Origin: a bacterium | GTDB taxonomy: Bacteria > JAMCPX01 | Direction: 5' to 3' | Assembly (NCBI GenBank): GCA_021787655.1 | Contig: JAJYLM010000056.1 | Coordinates: forward strand, 1 to 12,419 | Length of the DNA: 12,419 nucleotides | In this document: positions 1 to 7,110 of the stretch, in pieces | How the letters are laid out: every line of letters starts with the position of its first letter | How positions within the stretch are numbered: position 1 is the first letter of the stretch | Program-made: the position numbers and the translations under genes | The notes under the pieces: generated by a model | What the model was told of the DNA's origin: nothing | Databases searched by the model: none | What the model saw: only the letters and a program-made list of their open reading frames with translations

Positions 1-172
1 CCTTGCCGCAGAACACGACGATCCCTTTTTTCGCCTGGGCATCGAAATCTTTCATAATCGCCCGGGCAACAGCCCTTCCTGCGTTCTCCATCAGGAGAAT
101 GCTCTGAACGCCGAAAGATTCGGCGGTCTTCACATCGAGGGATCTCATTATTTCGGATGTGGCAACCTTCAT
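1..172 (-). CDS. nnr: NAD(P)H-hydrate epimerase domain (YjeF/Nnr family), N-terminal fragment
   Basis: Only the first 57 codons lie in the window; the gene continues past base 1. The visible protein begins MKVATSEIMRSLDVKTAE and continues with an ILLMENAGRAVAR stretch and then VVFCGK, which is the N-terminal helix pair and the start of the nucleotide-binding strand of YjeF_N domains. In the family the next residues are normally GNNGGDG. The domain epimerises damaged hydrated NAD(P)H so that a dehydratase can restore it. In many bacteria the same polypeptide also carries the ADP-dependent dehydratase (YjeF_C), which cannot be judged here. The start is well supported: a TAAGGAGG Shine-Dalgarno (bases 177-184, minus strand) lies 4 bases before the ATG, behind a good promoter. 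It is divergent from the housekeeping operon at 323. Confidence 0.88.
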   Translation of the reverse strand, partial: MKVATSEIMRSLDVKTAESFGVQSILLMENAGRAVARAIMKDFDAQAKKGIVVFCGK

Positions 173-197
173 AAAACCTCCTTAGGGGTCCATCCAC

Positions 198-226
198 ACT
201 ATATATTGCCCTTTATTTTTCTGCAA
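198..226 (-). promoter_or_regulatory. sigma-70-type promoter of the nnr gene
   Basis: Read on the minus strand, TTGCAG (221-226) and TATAGT (198-203) are separated by exactly 17 bases with an A-rich spacer. The predicted start of transcription near base 191 leaves a short leader containing the TAAGGAGG ribosome site. Seen by eye; not scored with a matrix. Confidence 0.6.
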
Positions 227-282
227 GGATCAACGGCCGCTACAGCACGCCGGTGCTCAATCCCGCAGGGGCTCATAAATGA

Positions 283-311
283 TTGACAGAGCGCATTACA
301 TGCTATTACAT
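283..311 (+). promoter_or_regulatory. candidate promoter of the protease-trpS-scpAB-rnhB operon
   Basis: A consensus TTGACA at 283-288 is followed after 17 bases by TTACAT (306-311), a weak -10. The first codon of the protease gene is at 323, so the transcript would have almost no leader, consistent with the absence of a Shine-Dalgarno before that ATG. The -35 is convincing; the -10 and start point are not certain. Two very small inverted repeats lie just upstream (244-257, stem AGCAC/GTGCT; 262-270, CCC/GGG) and might be part of a regulatory site. Confidence 0.4.
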
Positions 312-322
312 AAAAGCCTCAT

Positions 323-1012
323 ATGGATACGGGAAGCTTGAAAGAATTTATTCTCCTGATACCGGTCATACTGTTTTCACTCACGGTGCATGAGGTATGT
401 CATGGCTGGATAGCCGACAGGTTCGGGGACCCCACGGCCCGGGCAACGGGAAGGCTCACGCTCAACCCCATCGCCCACCTTGACCCGATCGGAACGATTC
501 TTCTTTTCATCGCACACTTCGGCTGGGCAAAGCCGGTCATGGTCAATCCGTATAATCTCAGGAACCCCAAAAAAGACATGATCTGGATATCGCTGGCCGG
601 TCCCGGTGCCAATTTCCTTCTCGCACTGGTGGCGGGCATTGCCCTGCGGATCCTCATGGCATTCGGCAGCCTGAACGTGTCGGGATTGCTGGGGTCATCC
701 ATCCTGGCGATTCTCATCCTGACCCTGCAGATCAACCTTGCACTCGGAATCTTCAACCTGATTCCCATACCTCCGCTCGACGGTTCAAAGGTCCTGTACG
801 GGCTCCTGCCGTACGACATGGAACACCACTACCTGTGGCTGGAACGGTACGGCATGGTCATCCTGCTTGCACTGTTCGTTCTGGACAGCTTTACGCCGTT
901 CAAGATCCTCAGCCTCATCCTGTGGCTGCCGGCCAATCTGCTCTCCTACCTGTTTGCAGGACGATCGCTTTTTTATTTTCTCAACATCCTGAACGTGCTA
1001 TTGGGGGTATAG
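323..1012 (+). CDS. site-2-type intramembrane zinc metalloprotease (peptidase M50 family)
   Basis: A 229-residue multi-spanning protein of the short, PDZ-less M50 class. HEVCH at residues 23-27 is the HExxH zinc and catalytic motif inside the first membrane helix. LDG at 152-154, in NLIPIPPLDG, supplies the third zinc ligand (D153). The DPTAR..GRLTLNP..HLDPIGT stretch after the first helix and the LAGPGAN motif (91-97) are also typical of this class. Such proteases cut membrane-embedded substrates, for example anti-sigma factors; the substrate here is unknown. The ATG at 323 gives the usual family length and lacks a clear Shine-Dalgarno; a TTG a few codons in is possible but would shorten the N-terminus. 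It leads the operon and its stop lies 8 bases before trpS. Confidence 0.92.
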   Translation: MDTGSLKEFILLIPVILFSLTVHEVCHGWIADRFGDPTARATGRLTLNPIAHLDPIGTILLFIAHFGWAKPVMVNPYNLRNPKKDMIWISLAGPGANFLLALVAGIALRILMAFGSLNVSGLLGSSILAILILTLQINLALGIFNLIPIPPLDGSKVLYGLLPYDMEHHYLWLERYGMVILLALFVLDSFTPFKILSLILWLPANLLSYLFAGRSLFYFLNILNVLLGV

Positions 1013-1020
1013 GAAAACCT

Positions 1021-2025
1021 ATGGAACGCATATTAAGCGGCCTCCGGCCGACCGGCAAGCTCCATCTCGGACACTACCACGGCGTACTGACCAATTTCAT
1101 TAAACTGCAGGACGCGTATGAATGTTATTTTTTTGTCGCCGATATCCATGCCCTGACGACGAACTACGCAGTGACCGGGGACATTCAGTCCAGTGTCGTG
1201 CAGATGCTCGCGGACTGGATAGCTGTCGGCATCAATCCGGACAAAGCCGCTATCTTCATTCAATCGGCAATCCCCCAGCACACGGAGCTGCACACGCTGC
1301 TCTCCATGATCACGCCGCTGGGCTGGCTCGAACGCGTACCGAGCTACAAGGAAAAACTCAGCGAAGAAACACCATCGGACCTTCACACCTACGGTTTCCT
1401 CGGTTACCCCCTGCTCATGGCATCCGACATTCTGATCTATAAAGCCCACAAAGTCCCCATCGGCGAAGACCAGCTTGCGCACCTTGAATTCACGCGGGAG
1501 ATTGCGCGGAGGTTCAACCATCTCTATGCGCCGGTCTTTCCCGAACCCCAGCCGCTGCTGACCTCGGCGCCGAAAGTCCCGGGGACAGACGGAAGGAAGA
1601 TGAGCAAGAGCTACGATAACTGCCTGTACCTGTCCGATCCGCCGGACATCATCTCGAAAAAGATACTCACCATGGTCACGGACCCGCACCGGATCAGGAG
1701 AACGGACAAGGGTAACCCGGATCTTTGTCCTGTCTACGATCTGCACAAGCTGCACACGCCCCCGGACAAGCGGCAGGAGATAGACACCGGCTGCAGAACA
1801 GCAGGGATCGGATGCGTCGAATGCAAGAAGGTGGTCATTGAAGAGATCAACACCCTGCTTGCCCCCATCCGCGAGAAGAGGGAAAAGCTCGTTCAACAGC
1901 CGGAACTCCTGACGGCCATCGTCGAGCAGGGCAACAGGAAGGCCTCGGCATTTGCAGCTGCAACGATCGAGGAAGTAAAAAAAGCAATCAGGATTATCTA
2001 TGATTTCGGAACAACAGGACTATAG
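1021..2025 (+). CDS. trpS: tryptophanyl-tRNA synthetase, with a probable iron-sulfur cysteine motif
   Basis: A 334-residue class I aminoacyl-tRNA synthetase that charges tRNA-Trp with tryptophan in the cytoplasm. It shows the HIGH-type motif as HLGH (15-18) in the GLRPTGKLHLGH context, the GEDQ motif (148-151) and KMSKS (193-197), all normal for TrpRS. The start at 1021 has AGGA six bases upstream (overlapping the protease stop) and begins exactly at the conserved MERILSGLRPTG; the frame stays open upstream, but that extension overlaps the protease and resembles nothing. Four cysteines (C236, C258, C265, C268) form C-x21-C-x6-C-x2-C, very close to the pattern that binds a [4Fe-4S] cluster in Thermotoga maritima TrpRS. 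The end overlaps scpA by 26 bases, suggesting coupled translation. Confidence 0.97.
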   Translation: MERILSGLRPTGKLHLGHYHGVLTNFIKLQDAYECYFFVADIHALTTNYAVTGDIQSSVVQMLADWIAVGINPDKAAIFIQSAIPQHTELHTLLSMITPLGWLERVPSYKEKLSEETPSDLHTYGFLGYPLLMASDILIYKAHKVPIGEDQLAHLEFTREIARRFNHLYAPVFPEPQPLLTSAPKVPGTDGRKMSKSYDNCLYLSDPPDIISKKILTMVTDPHRIRRTDKGNPDLCPVYDLHKLHTPPDKRQEIDTGCRTAGIGCVECKKVVIEEINTLLAPIREKREKLVQQPELLTAIVEQGNRKASAFAAATIEEVKKAIRIIYDFGTTGL

Positions 2026-2719
2026 GGTTAAACTCGAGGTCTTCGAAGGTCCGCTGGACCTCCTGCTGTTTCTCATCAAGAGAAACGAGCTCGATATCTA
2101 CGATATTCCGATCTCCTTTATCACGGAACAGTACCTTGCATATCTTGGCATGATGCAGGTGTTGAACGTGGAACTGGCCTCGGAGTTCCTGGTCATAGCG
2201 GCCACGCTGCTCGAGATCAAGGCAAGGATGCTGCTCCCTGCGCCCGCGGATCAGGAAGAAGACATGGAAGATCCGAGGCTCGAGCTGACCAACAGGCTGC
2301 TCGAGTACCAGCGGTTCAAAGATGCCGCCCTCCGGATGAACAACCTCACCGTGCTCTACCGGGATGCGTTTCCGCGGGGACTGCACGAAGAGTTTGAAAC
2401 GGAAGACACGTCGCTGAATATCGATGCCGATGTCTTCGATCTGCTGGTTGCCTTCAAATCCATCCTGGACCGGGCAAAAGGCGAAAAAATCGCCTACATG
2501 ACCGTGGAACGGATGAGTGTCGCCCAGAGGATCAACGATGTCATGGAGCGTATCAGCGTTGCAAAAAGCATTGTATTTGATACACTGTTGTCAGCAGATT
2601 ACACGAGACTGGATATCGTCATAACATTGCTCGCGGTCCTTGAATTACTCAGGCTCAGGATGATTCGGTGTGAACAGAAGGAACCGTTCGGCAGTATTTG
2701 GTTATACGTGCCTGAATAA
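2000..2719 (+). CDS. scpA: segregation and condensation protein A (kleisin partner of Smc)
   Basis: A 239-residue kleisin that, with ScpB, bridges Smc dimers in the condensin-like complex organising and segregating the chromosome. The N-terminus has the hallmark YRVKLEVFEGPLDLLLFLI (residues 8-26), followed by NELDIYDIPI and the helical LASEFLVIAATLLEIKARMLLP segment that binds the Smc neck. The C-terminal winged helix, from about residue 195, ends LLAVLELLRLRMIRCEQ...FGSIWL as in the family. The ATG at 2000 lies inside the end of trpS and has AGGA six bases upstream. Length is typical (about 240-260). scpB follows after 18 bases. Confidence 0.96.
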   Translation: MISEQQDYRVKLEVFEGPLDLLLFLIKRNELDIYDIPISFITEQYLAYLGMMQVLNVELASEFLVIAATLLEIKARMLLPAPADQEEDMEDPRLELTNRLLEYQRFKDAALRMNNLTVLYRDAFPRGLHEEFETEDTSLNIDADVFDLLVAFKSILDRAKGEKIAYMTVERMSVAQRINDVMERISVAKSIVFDTLLSADYTRLDIVITLLAVLELLRLRMIRCEQKEPFGSIWLYVPE

Positions 2720-2737
2720 TGAGAATGAAGGGGTAAC

Positions 2738-3340
2738 ATGGAAAAAGAAAAAATTATGGCTATCATAGAGTCCCTCATCTTCGCATCTGAAAAGCCGCTG
2801 AGGATAAAGTATATCGAACAGGTTATCTCGGTCATCGATCTGGGAGAACTGACGCTGCCCGGTCTGATGCAGGACCTCAGGGACAAGTTCGCCTCCGAGA
2901 CAAGCGCGCTCGAACTTTTGGAGGTTGCAGAAGGCTGGCAATTCAGGACAAAGCCCCCGTTTGCCGAGTGGATCAAACGGTTGAATACGGTGAGACCTTC
3001 AAAACTCTCCCAGCCTGCCATGGAAACGCTCGCCATCGTTGCGTACCGTCAGCCCATTACAAGGGCGGAAATAGACTATGTCAGGGGTGTTGACAGCGGC
3101 GGCGTCATAAAGACGCTGCTCGATAAACGGCTCATCAAGATCGTGGGAAAAAAGGACCTCCCGGGAAGGCCCCTTGTCTATGGAACGACCCAGGAATTCC
3201 TTGAGGTGTTCAGCCTCAAGGACATCACATCCCTGCCGAACCTCCAGGACATAAAGCAGATCAGTTCGGCGGAAGAAGAGCTCGAACGCAACCAGACCGA
3301 GCTCCCCCTCCCGGCATCCGAACCAACGGATGAAGAATAA
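2738..3340 (+). CDS. scpB: segregation and condensation protein B
   Basis: A 200-residue protein with two winged-helix domains, the usual ScpB plan; it dimerises and clamps the ScpA linker in the Smc-ScpAB complex. The start IIESLIFASEKPLR and the very conserved central part LAIVAYRQPITRAEID..RGVDSG..I..LL, followed by GRPLVYGTT..FLE.F, identify it clearly. The last 25 or so residues are acidic and probably disordered (ELERNQTELPLPASEPTDEE). The ATG has an AAGGGG ribosome site shortly upstream. The last codons overlap the rnhB start by 11 bases. Confidence 0.96.
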   Translation: MEKEKIMAIIESLIFASEKPLRIKYIEQVISVIDLGELTLPGLMQDLRDKFASETSALELLEVAEGWQFRTKPPFAEWIKRLNTVRPSKLSQPAMETLAIVAYRQPITRAEIDYVRGVDSGGVIKTLLDKRLIKIVGKKDLPGRPLVYGTTQEFLEVFSLKDITSLPNLQDIKQISSAEEELERNQTELPLPASEPTDEE

Positions 3341-3974
3341 CATCGGGAATGCCGGAAAATCGAGCAGGTTGGCGTTTACAGAACACCCGTATTCCCGGAT
3401 CGCAGGTATCGACGAGGTCGGAAGGGGCCCTCTTGCAGGCCCGGTTGTCGCATGTGCTATCGTCATCCCCGACGCAGCGGCATGCAAATACCTGAAGGAT
3501 TCGAAACTGCTCTCTCCTGCAGCCCGGCTCAAGGCGTATGACTACCTTCAGGAACACGCATTATCGTACGGCATCGGCATCGTGGACGAACACACGATCG
3601 ATACGATCAACATCAGGAACGCAACGATGCGCGCCATGGAGCAGGCACTCTCTATGCTGCATCACGAAGTCGAGCTTGTTCTCATCGACGGGAACATGAA
3701 GATCCACACGACCCTGCCGCAGGAGACGATCGTCGGCGGTGACAGGCTGCACCTGAGTATATCGTCCGCTTCCATCATAGCAAAGGTCTACAGAGATATC
3801 ATCATGGAACGGTACGCTGAACAGTATCCTGAATACGGATTCGACAAACACAAGGGATATGGAACAAGGAAACATGTGCAGGCACTCCTGAAGTACGGCC
3901 CCTGCCCTATCCACAGAAGATCATTTCTCAACAACATATTCTCCGGTCAGCAGAAATTCGGGTTCAATGACTGA
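3330..3974 (+). CDS. rnhB: ribonuclease HII
   Basis: A 214-residue enzyme that cuts RNA in RNA-DNA hybrids and removes single ribonucleotides from DNA. The catalytic acidic set is visible: D28 and E29 in GIDEVGRGPLAGPV, D120 in LIDGN, and D156 in KVYRD. The KDSK (56-59) and HKGYGT (174-179) motifs fit the RNase HII family. The ATG at 3330 overlaps the end of scpB and has no clear Shine-Dalgarno, so initiation is probably coupled to scpB termination. A TTG at codon 14 is a possible alternative and would leave the conserved domain intact. It is the last gene of the operon and is followed directly by a terminator-like hairpin. Confidence 0.96.
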   Translation: MKNNIGNAGKSSRLAFTEHPYSRIAGIDEVGRGPLAGPVVACAIVIPDAAACKYLKDSKLLSPAARLKAYDYLQEHALSYGIGIVDEHTIDTINIRNATMRAMEQALSMLHHEVELVLIDGNMKIHTTLPQETIVGGDRLHLSISSASIIAKVYRDIIMERYAEQYPEYGFDKHKGYGTRKHVQALLKYGPCPIHRRSFLNNIFSGQQKFGFND

Positions 3975-4015
3975 TCCGTCATGCCCGGCCCGTACGCACA
4001 GAAACGATCCCTGCG

Positions 4016-4039
4016 TTCAGCGGCGCGCTGAATCTTATT
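4016..4039 (+). terminator. rho-independent terminator after rnhB
   Basis: A perfect 7-bp stem TTCAGCG (4016-4022) and CGCTGAA (4026-4032) with a 3-base GCG loop is followed by a T-rich run (TCTTATTATTTAT). It sits between converging genes and overlaps the stop of the minus-strand TPR gene. The T tract is on the plus side, so it serves the rnhB operon; there is no comparable T run in the other direction. Confidence 0.65.
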
Positions 4040-4802
4040 ATTTATCGCGTATCGATTCGAGGAGTTTGCGGGCAAGGGGTTTATCGTACATAACCCAGCC
4101 TGCACGGTAAGAAGGGTCCTTAAACTGCAGCACACGGTTCAGGACTTCGCGCGCTTCGGCATAGCGTCCTTCGCTGATATAAACCTTGGCAAGCGTCGTG
4201 AGCGGCATCGTATACCGCGGATCGATCTTCAACGCCTCCCGGACGTACCCGATCGACTTTTCATCGCTGCCTCCGAACGCACCGGGAAGCTGGTAATACA
4301 ATTCGGCGTATGCCTCGAGAACGAACAGCGACTTCGGATCCAGCCGATGCGCCCTGCTGAGATATTTTAGAAACGCCGGTAACACGAGTACGGCTTTCAG
4401 AAAGAATTCGCGCTGTGCGATCCGTCCCATGTTCCCTGCATACCAGAAACAGGCCTCGGATCCATCCGGATTGATCTGTATCGCCTTCCATGCCGCCCGC
4501 TTTCCCGCCTCATAATCCCTGACTGCATCGGTATGATCCAGGCGCGCAAAATCACCCAATGTCAGGTACGCCATGCCGAGCCGGTAGTATGCCTGGTACA
4601 GGAGCGAAGGATCGCTCGTACCCTGGACGATGCTGGTATACATATCGATCGCCTTCTGAATGTTCGCTATGTCCTTGTCGTAATTGCTGAACACCGTATT
4701 TGCCTGGTCGATCGTAGCTGCTCTGGCCTTCGGACCGGCGGCTGTCACGACGGCAAGTACGATGAGTATGACAATATTATTTTTGTAGAGCAAAGCTTTC
4801 AT
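4038..4802 (-). CDS. secreted TPR protein, TatT-like (TRAP transporter T-component family)
   Basis: A 254-residue protein with an N-terminal signal peptide (hydrophobic residues 9-22, cleavage predicted after ARA at 26-28), so probably periplasmic. The rest is helical repeats: YYRLGMAYLTLGDF (72-85), a central SEACFWYAGNMGRIAQ (115-130), then AYAELYYQLPGAFGGSDEKS (164-183) and AKVYISEGRYAEAREVLNRVL (205-225). The LPG.FGGS.EKS signature between repeats, and the W/YAGN.GR segment, recall TatT, the periplasmic trimeric TPR protein associated with some TRAP transporters. No TRAP transporter or binding-protein gene is in the window, so its partner may differ. The start has AGAGGA seven bases upstream, in the 17-base gap after the membrane-protein gene, so the two are co-transcribed. 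Function is otherwise unknown. Confidence 0.75.
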   Translation of the reverse strand: MKALLYKNNIVILIVLAVVTAAGPKARAATIDQANTVFSNYDKDIANIQKAIDMYTSIVQGTSDPSLLYQAYYRLGMAYLTLGDFARLDHTDAVRDYEAGKRAAWKAIQINPDGSEACFWYAGNMGRIAQREFFLKAVLVLPAFLKYLSRAHRLDPKSLFVLEAYAELYYQLPGAFGGSDEKSIGYVREALKIDPRYTMPLTTLAKVYISEGRYAEAREVLNRVLQFKDPSYRAGWVMYDKPLARKLLESIRDK

Positions 4803-4819
4803 GACCCGGTCCTCTGTAG

Positions 4820-7045
4820 TTACCTGGTATCCCTGCTTGAACCCTGTGCAGGTTTGATGACGACCTGGCTTATCGCAAGGCTGTAAAGATTGACGTCCGG
4901 AAAGCCGGATTCCATGAAAAAGGGTTCGTATGGTCCCTGTTCGACATGCAGCACGATGGTACTTTTACCGTCCGGCAGGTAGACCGACGGGATGGTGATC
5001 GTGCCGACATGCGGAGGCACGATGGATGAGATGTCAAGGTGGGTAAGCAGTGTTGCATCAAGAAACACGTCGAGGTTCTTTACTTTGGTAAACGGCCTGA
5101 ACACGGAGAATTCGATTGCCGCATACCCTCCCTTCCAGTGGGAAAGCCGGATCTCCGCATCGTTCGACATCCAGCGGTACGCAACACCGTTCTGATAATA
5201 TTTCGGTTCATACCACCCCTCTCCGAGATAGGTGATTGGTTTCAATACGGGCTTCGACAGCCGACGCACGGAAAACATGGCAGTGCGCTGGTCTTCAAAC
5301 ACCGGATGTCCGAATATCCTGACCAGACGTTTGTACAATGCCTGTTCTGTCGGTTTATCGAAGTCCGTGGACAAGAATGTCTTGTGCAGAATAATGACGG
5401 AAACACCTGCATGCTTCAGGGCTGTCAGGCCATACGGAACATAATCACCGACCTCCCGTTGTATGATATCTCCATAGTTCAGCACCTCTGGCTCGCTGAA
5501 TACCTGCAGCAGCGGATTCAGGAGCGTGAAATCATTCCCATGATTCGGTGTTCTCGGCAGATGACCGTACACAATGGGTTTGTGATGATAGGTCTGATAG
5601 TACATATACTTGTAGGCATAGTTCACGTACGGCAGGGTCAGATCATTGCCTGACGGCAGGTCATAAATCACTTTCACCGCAGGATTTGTCTTCAGGGACT
5701 TGTACACCGATGGTATGACCGCGTTGGAAGCCGTAAATGGTATATGGGTGATTGTTTCGAACGGTATCACGACCGCGAGAACGGCGGCTGCGATGATCGT
5801 CGATGCGTTTCTCCGCATCATGACGTCCAGCGCCGATGCGGCAAACACCGACAGCATCAGTTCCACATCCAGCGAGTACCTGTTGGGAAACCGCAGAAAA
5901 TCCAGGATCGGTATCTTCCAAATCAGATAGTACGGCATCGGGATCATGGCATACCGTTTCCCTTCATTGAAGAACATGGGGCCGTTCACCTGAAGATACG
6001 GTCCCAGGGAAAGGACGAGTGCGGTCAGCAGAAATGCGAGGAACAGCACCTTGAACCTGGGGGTTGACTTGAATATGCCGATGATGCCCAGGACCAGGAC
6101 GATGTAGCCGATGAAATAATGGGCTATCGTCGGATTGAAGTTATAGTTGATCGAGAACTTGCGCCACAGAAAGGTTGTGTGGGTCGGTATGAAATAACCG
6201 AGGAGGTCCTCTGAATAAAGCACCGCATCCTTCGCTGCAAATCGGGCTGAATGCAGGGATTCAACCGTGCCCACCATCGGAAGATAAAAAGGCAGTACAG
6301 CAGCTGCTGTCAGTACACCGGACACGACGAAACCCCAGAACCTTTTTTCATGCAGCAGCAATTGCCGCTCTGCAAAAAGAGCATACAGGACGAACACGAT
6401 ACTGAAGGTGCCCAGGAAATATATGGCCAGGTAAGGGTCTGAAAGTGCTACAAGGATTGCACAACAGGTCATCAAGAGAACGTGCCTGATTGTCTGTTCA
6501 TCGATGAAACGAATGAATGCGTACAGGAACAACGGTATGAATTCAATGGTCGTCAGTCCGAGTGTACCCACGTTGCCTGCAACGAAATGATACGTAGAAA
6601 ATGTATAAATAACCCCGCCGATAAATGACGGCAGGTCGTTCCTGAGAAGTTTCCTTAAGAAAAGAAACATAAAAAAACCGGAGAGGATGAAATGGGTCAC
6701 AATCAAAAGGTTGTAGGCAATAAGATTGCCGAACATGAACTGCAGGGGGATCGAGCCAAGCTCATTGACCGGTGTCGACCAGACCATAGGTATGTTGTGC
6801 ATGGGGTAATAGATCGTAGTGTTCACCAGGGGGTTGGTATGCAGGGTAAAGATCGCGTATTTGAACCACCAGATGTCCCAGAGAAACATGAATGCATCAC
6901 CGCCCCCGATAACCCTGCTGCCCAGGTGCAGAACAGCCGGGTACGTAAAACCGAGGGTCAGCATACAATACAGGAGAAAAGCAAGCCAGAGCGGCAGCTT
7001 GAATGATGAGAGCTCGTTGTGCACGGTTATTACTTTATCGTCCAT
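4820..7045 (-). CDS. large multi-spanning membrane protein, GT-C/YfhO-like
   Basis: A 741-residue protein with a first membrane helix at about 18-36, roughly ten further helices to about residue 430, then about 300 residues of predicted soluble, extracytoplasmic, partly beta-rich sequence. After helix 1 there is a GGGDAFMFLWDIWW motif (47-60), with an aspartate where GT-C glycosyltransferases carry acidic catalytic residues. NELGSIPLQFMFGNLIAYNL and LRFPNRY (384-390) resemble sections common in YfhO-type and uncharacterised GT-C-like membrane proteins. Such enzymes use lipid-linked sugars on the outer face of the cytoplasmic membrane, but no substrate can be assigned. It lies between an MFS transporter and the TPR protein on the same strand. 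The ATG at 7045 has only a weak ribosome site, so the exact start is less sure. Confidence 0.6.
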   Translation of the reverse strand: MDDKVITVHNELSSFKLPLWLAFLLYCMLTLGFTYPAVLHLGSRVIGGGDAFMFLWDIWWFKYAIFTLHTNPLVNTTIYYPMHNIPMVWSTPVNELGSIPLQFMFGNLIAYNLLIVTHFILSGFFMFLFLRKLLRNDLPSFIGGVIYTFSTYHFVAGNVGTLGLTTIEFIPLFLYAFIRFIDEQTIRHVLLMTCCAILVALSDPYLAIYFLGTFSIVFVLYALFAERQLLLHEKRFWGFVVSGVLTAAAVLPFYLPMVGTVESLHSARFAAKDAVLYSEDLLGYFIPTHTTFLWRKFSINYNFNPTIAHYFIGYIVLVLGIIGIFKSTPRFKVLFLAFLLTALVLSLGPYLQVNGPMFFNEGKRYAMIPMPYYLIWKIPILDFLRFPNRYSLDVELMLSVFAASALDVMMRRNASTIIAAAVLAVVIPFETITHIPFTASNAVIPSVYKSLKTNPAVKVIYDLPSGNDLTLPYVNYAYKYMYYQTYHHKPIVYGHLPRTPNHGNDFTLLNPLLQVFSEPEVLNYGDIIQREVGDYVPYGLTALKHAGVSVIILHKTFLSTDFDKPTEQALYKRLVRIFGHPVFEDQRTAMFSVRRLSKPVLKPITYLGEGWYEPKYYQNGVAYRWMSNDAEIRLSHWKGGYAAIEFSVFRPFTKVKNLDVFLDATLLTHLDISSIVPPHVGTITIPSVYLPDGKSTIVLHVEQGPYEPFFMESGFPDVNLYSLAISQVVIKPAQGSSRDTR

Positions 7046-7110
7046 AGGTTGATCCCGGTCACCCCGGAGTATTCATGCAGCATACATTATCCTTACCCGC
7101 CTCCCGCATA

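Noticed and set aside
835..1020. Upstream extension of the trpS frame by 62 codons
   Set aside because: It overlaps the protease gene almost entirely and has no TrpRS resemblance; the family N-terminus begins exactly at 1021 behind an AGGA site.
1033..1896. Open frame of 287 codons opposite trpS
   Set aside because: It mirrors the trpS codons and its translation (R-, V- and D-rich, no motif) resembles no protein; trpS on the other strand is certain.
3975..4037. Possible small gene or RNA between rnhB and the TPR gene
   Set aside because: Only 63 bases; all structured sequence is explained by the terminator hairpin.
5039..5653. Open frame of 204 codons opposite the GT-C-like gene
   Set aside because: No family features and no ribosome site; the opposite-strand membrane protein has clear helices throughout the gene.
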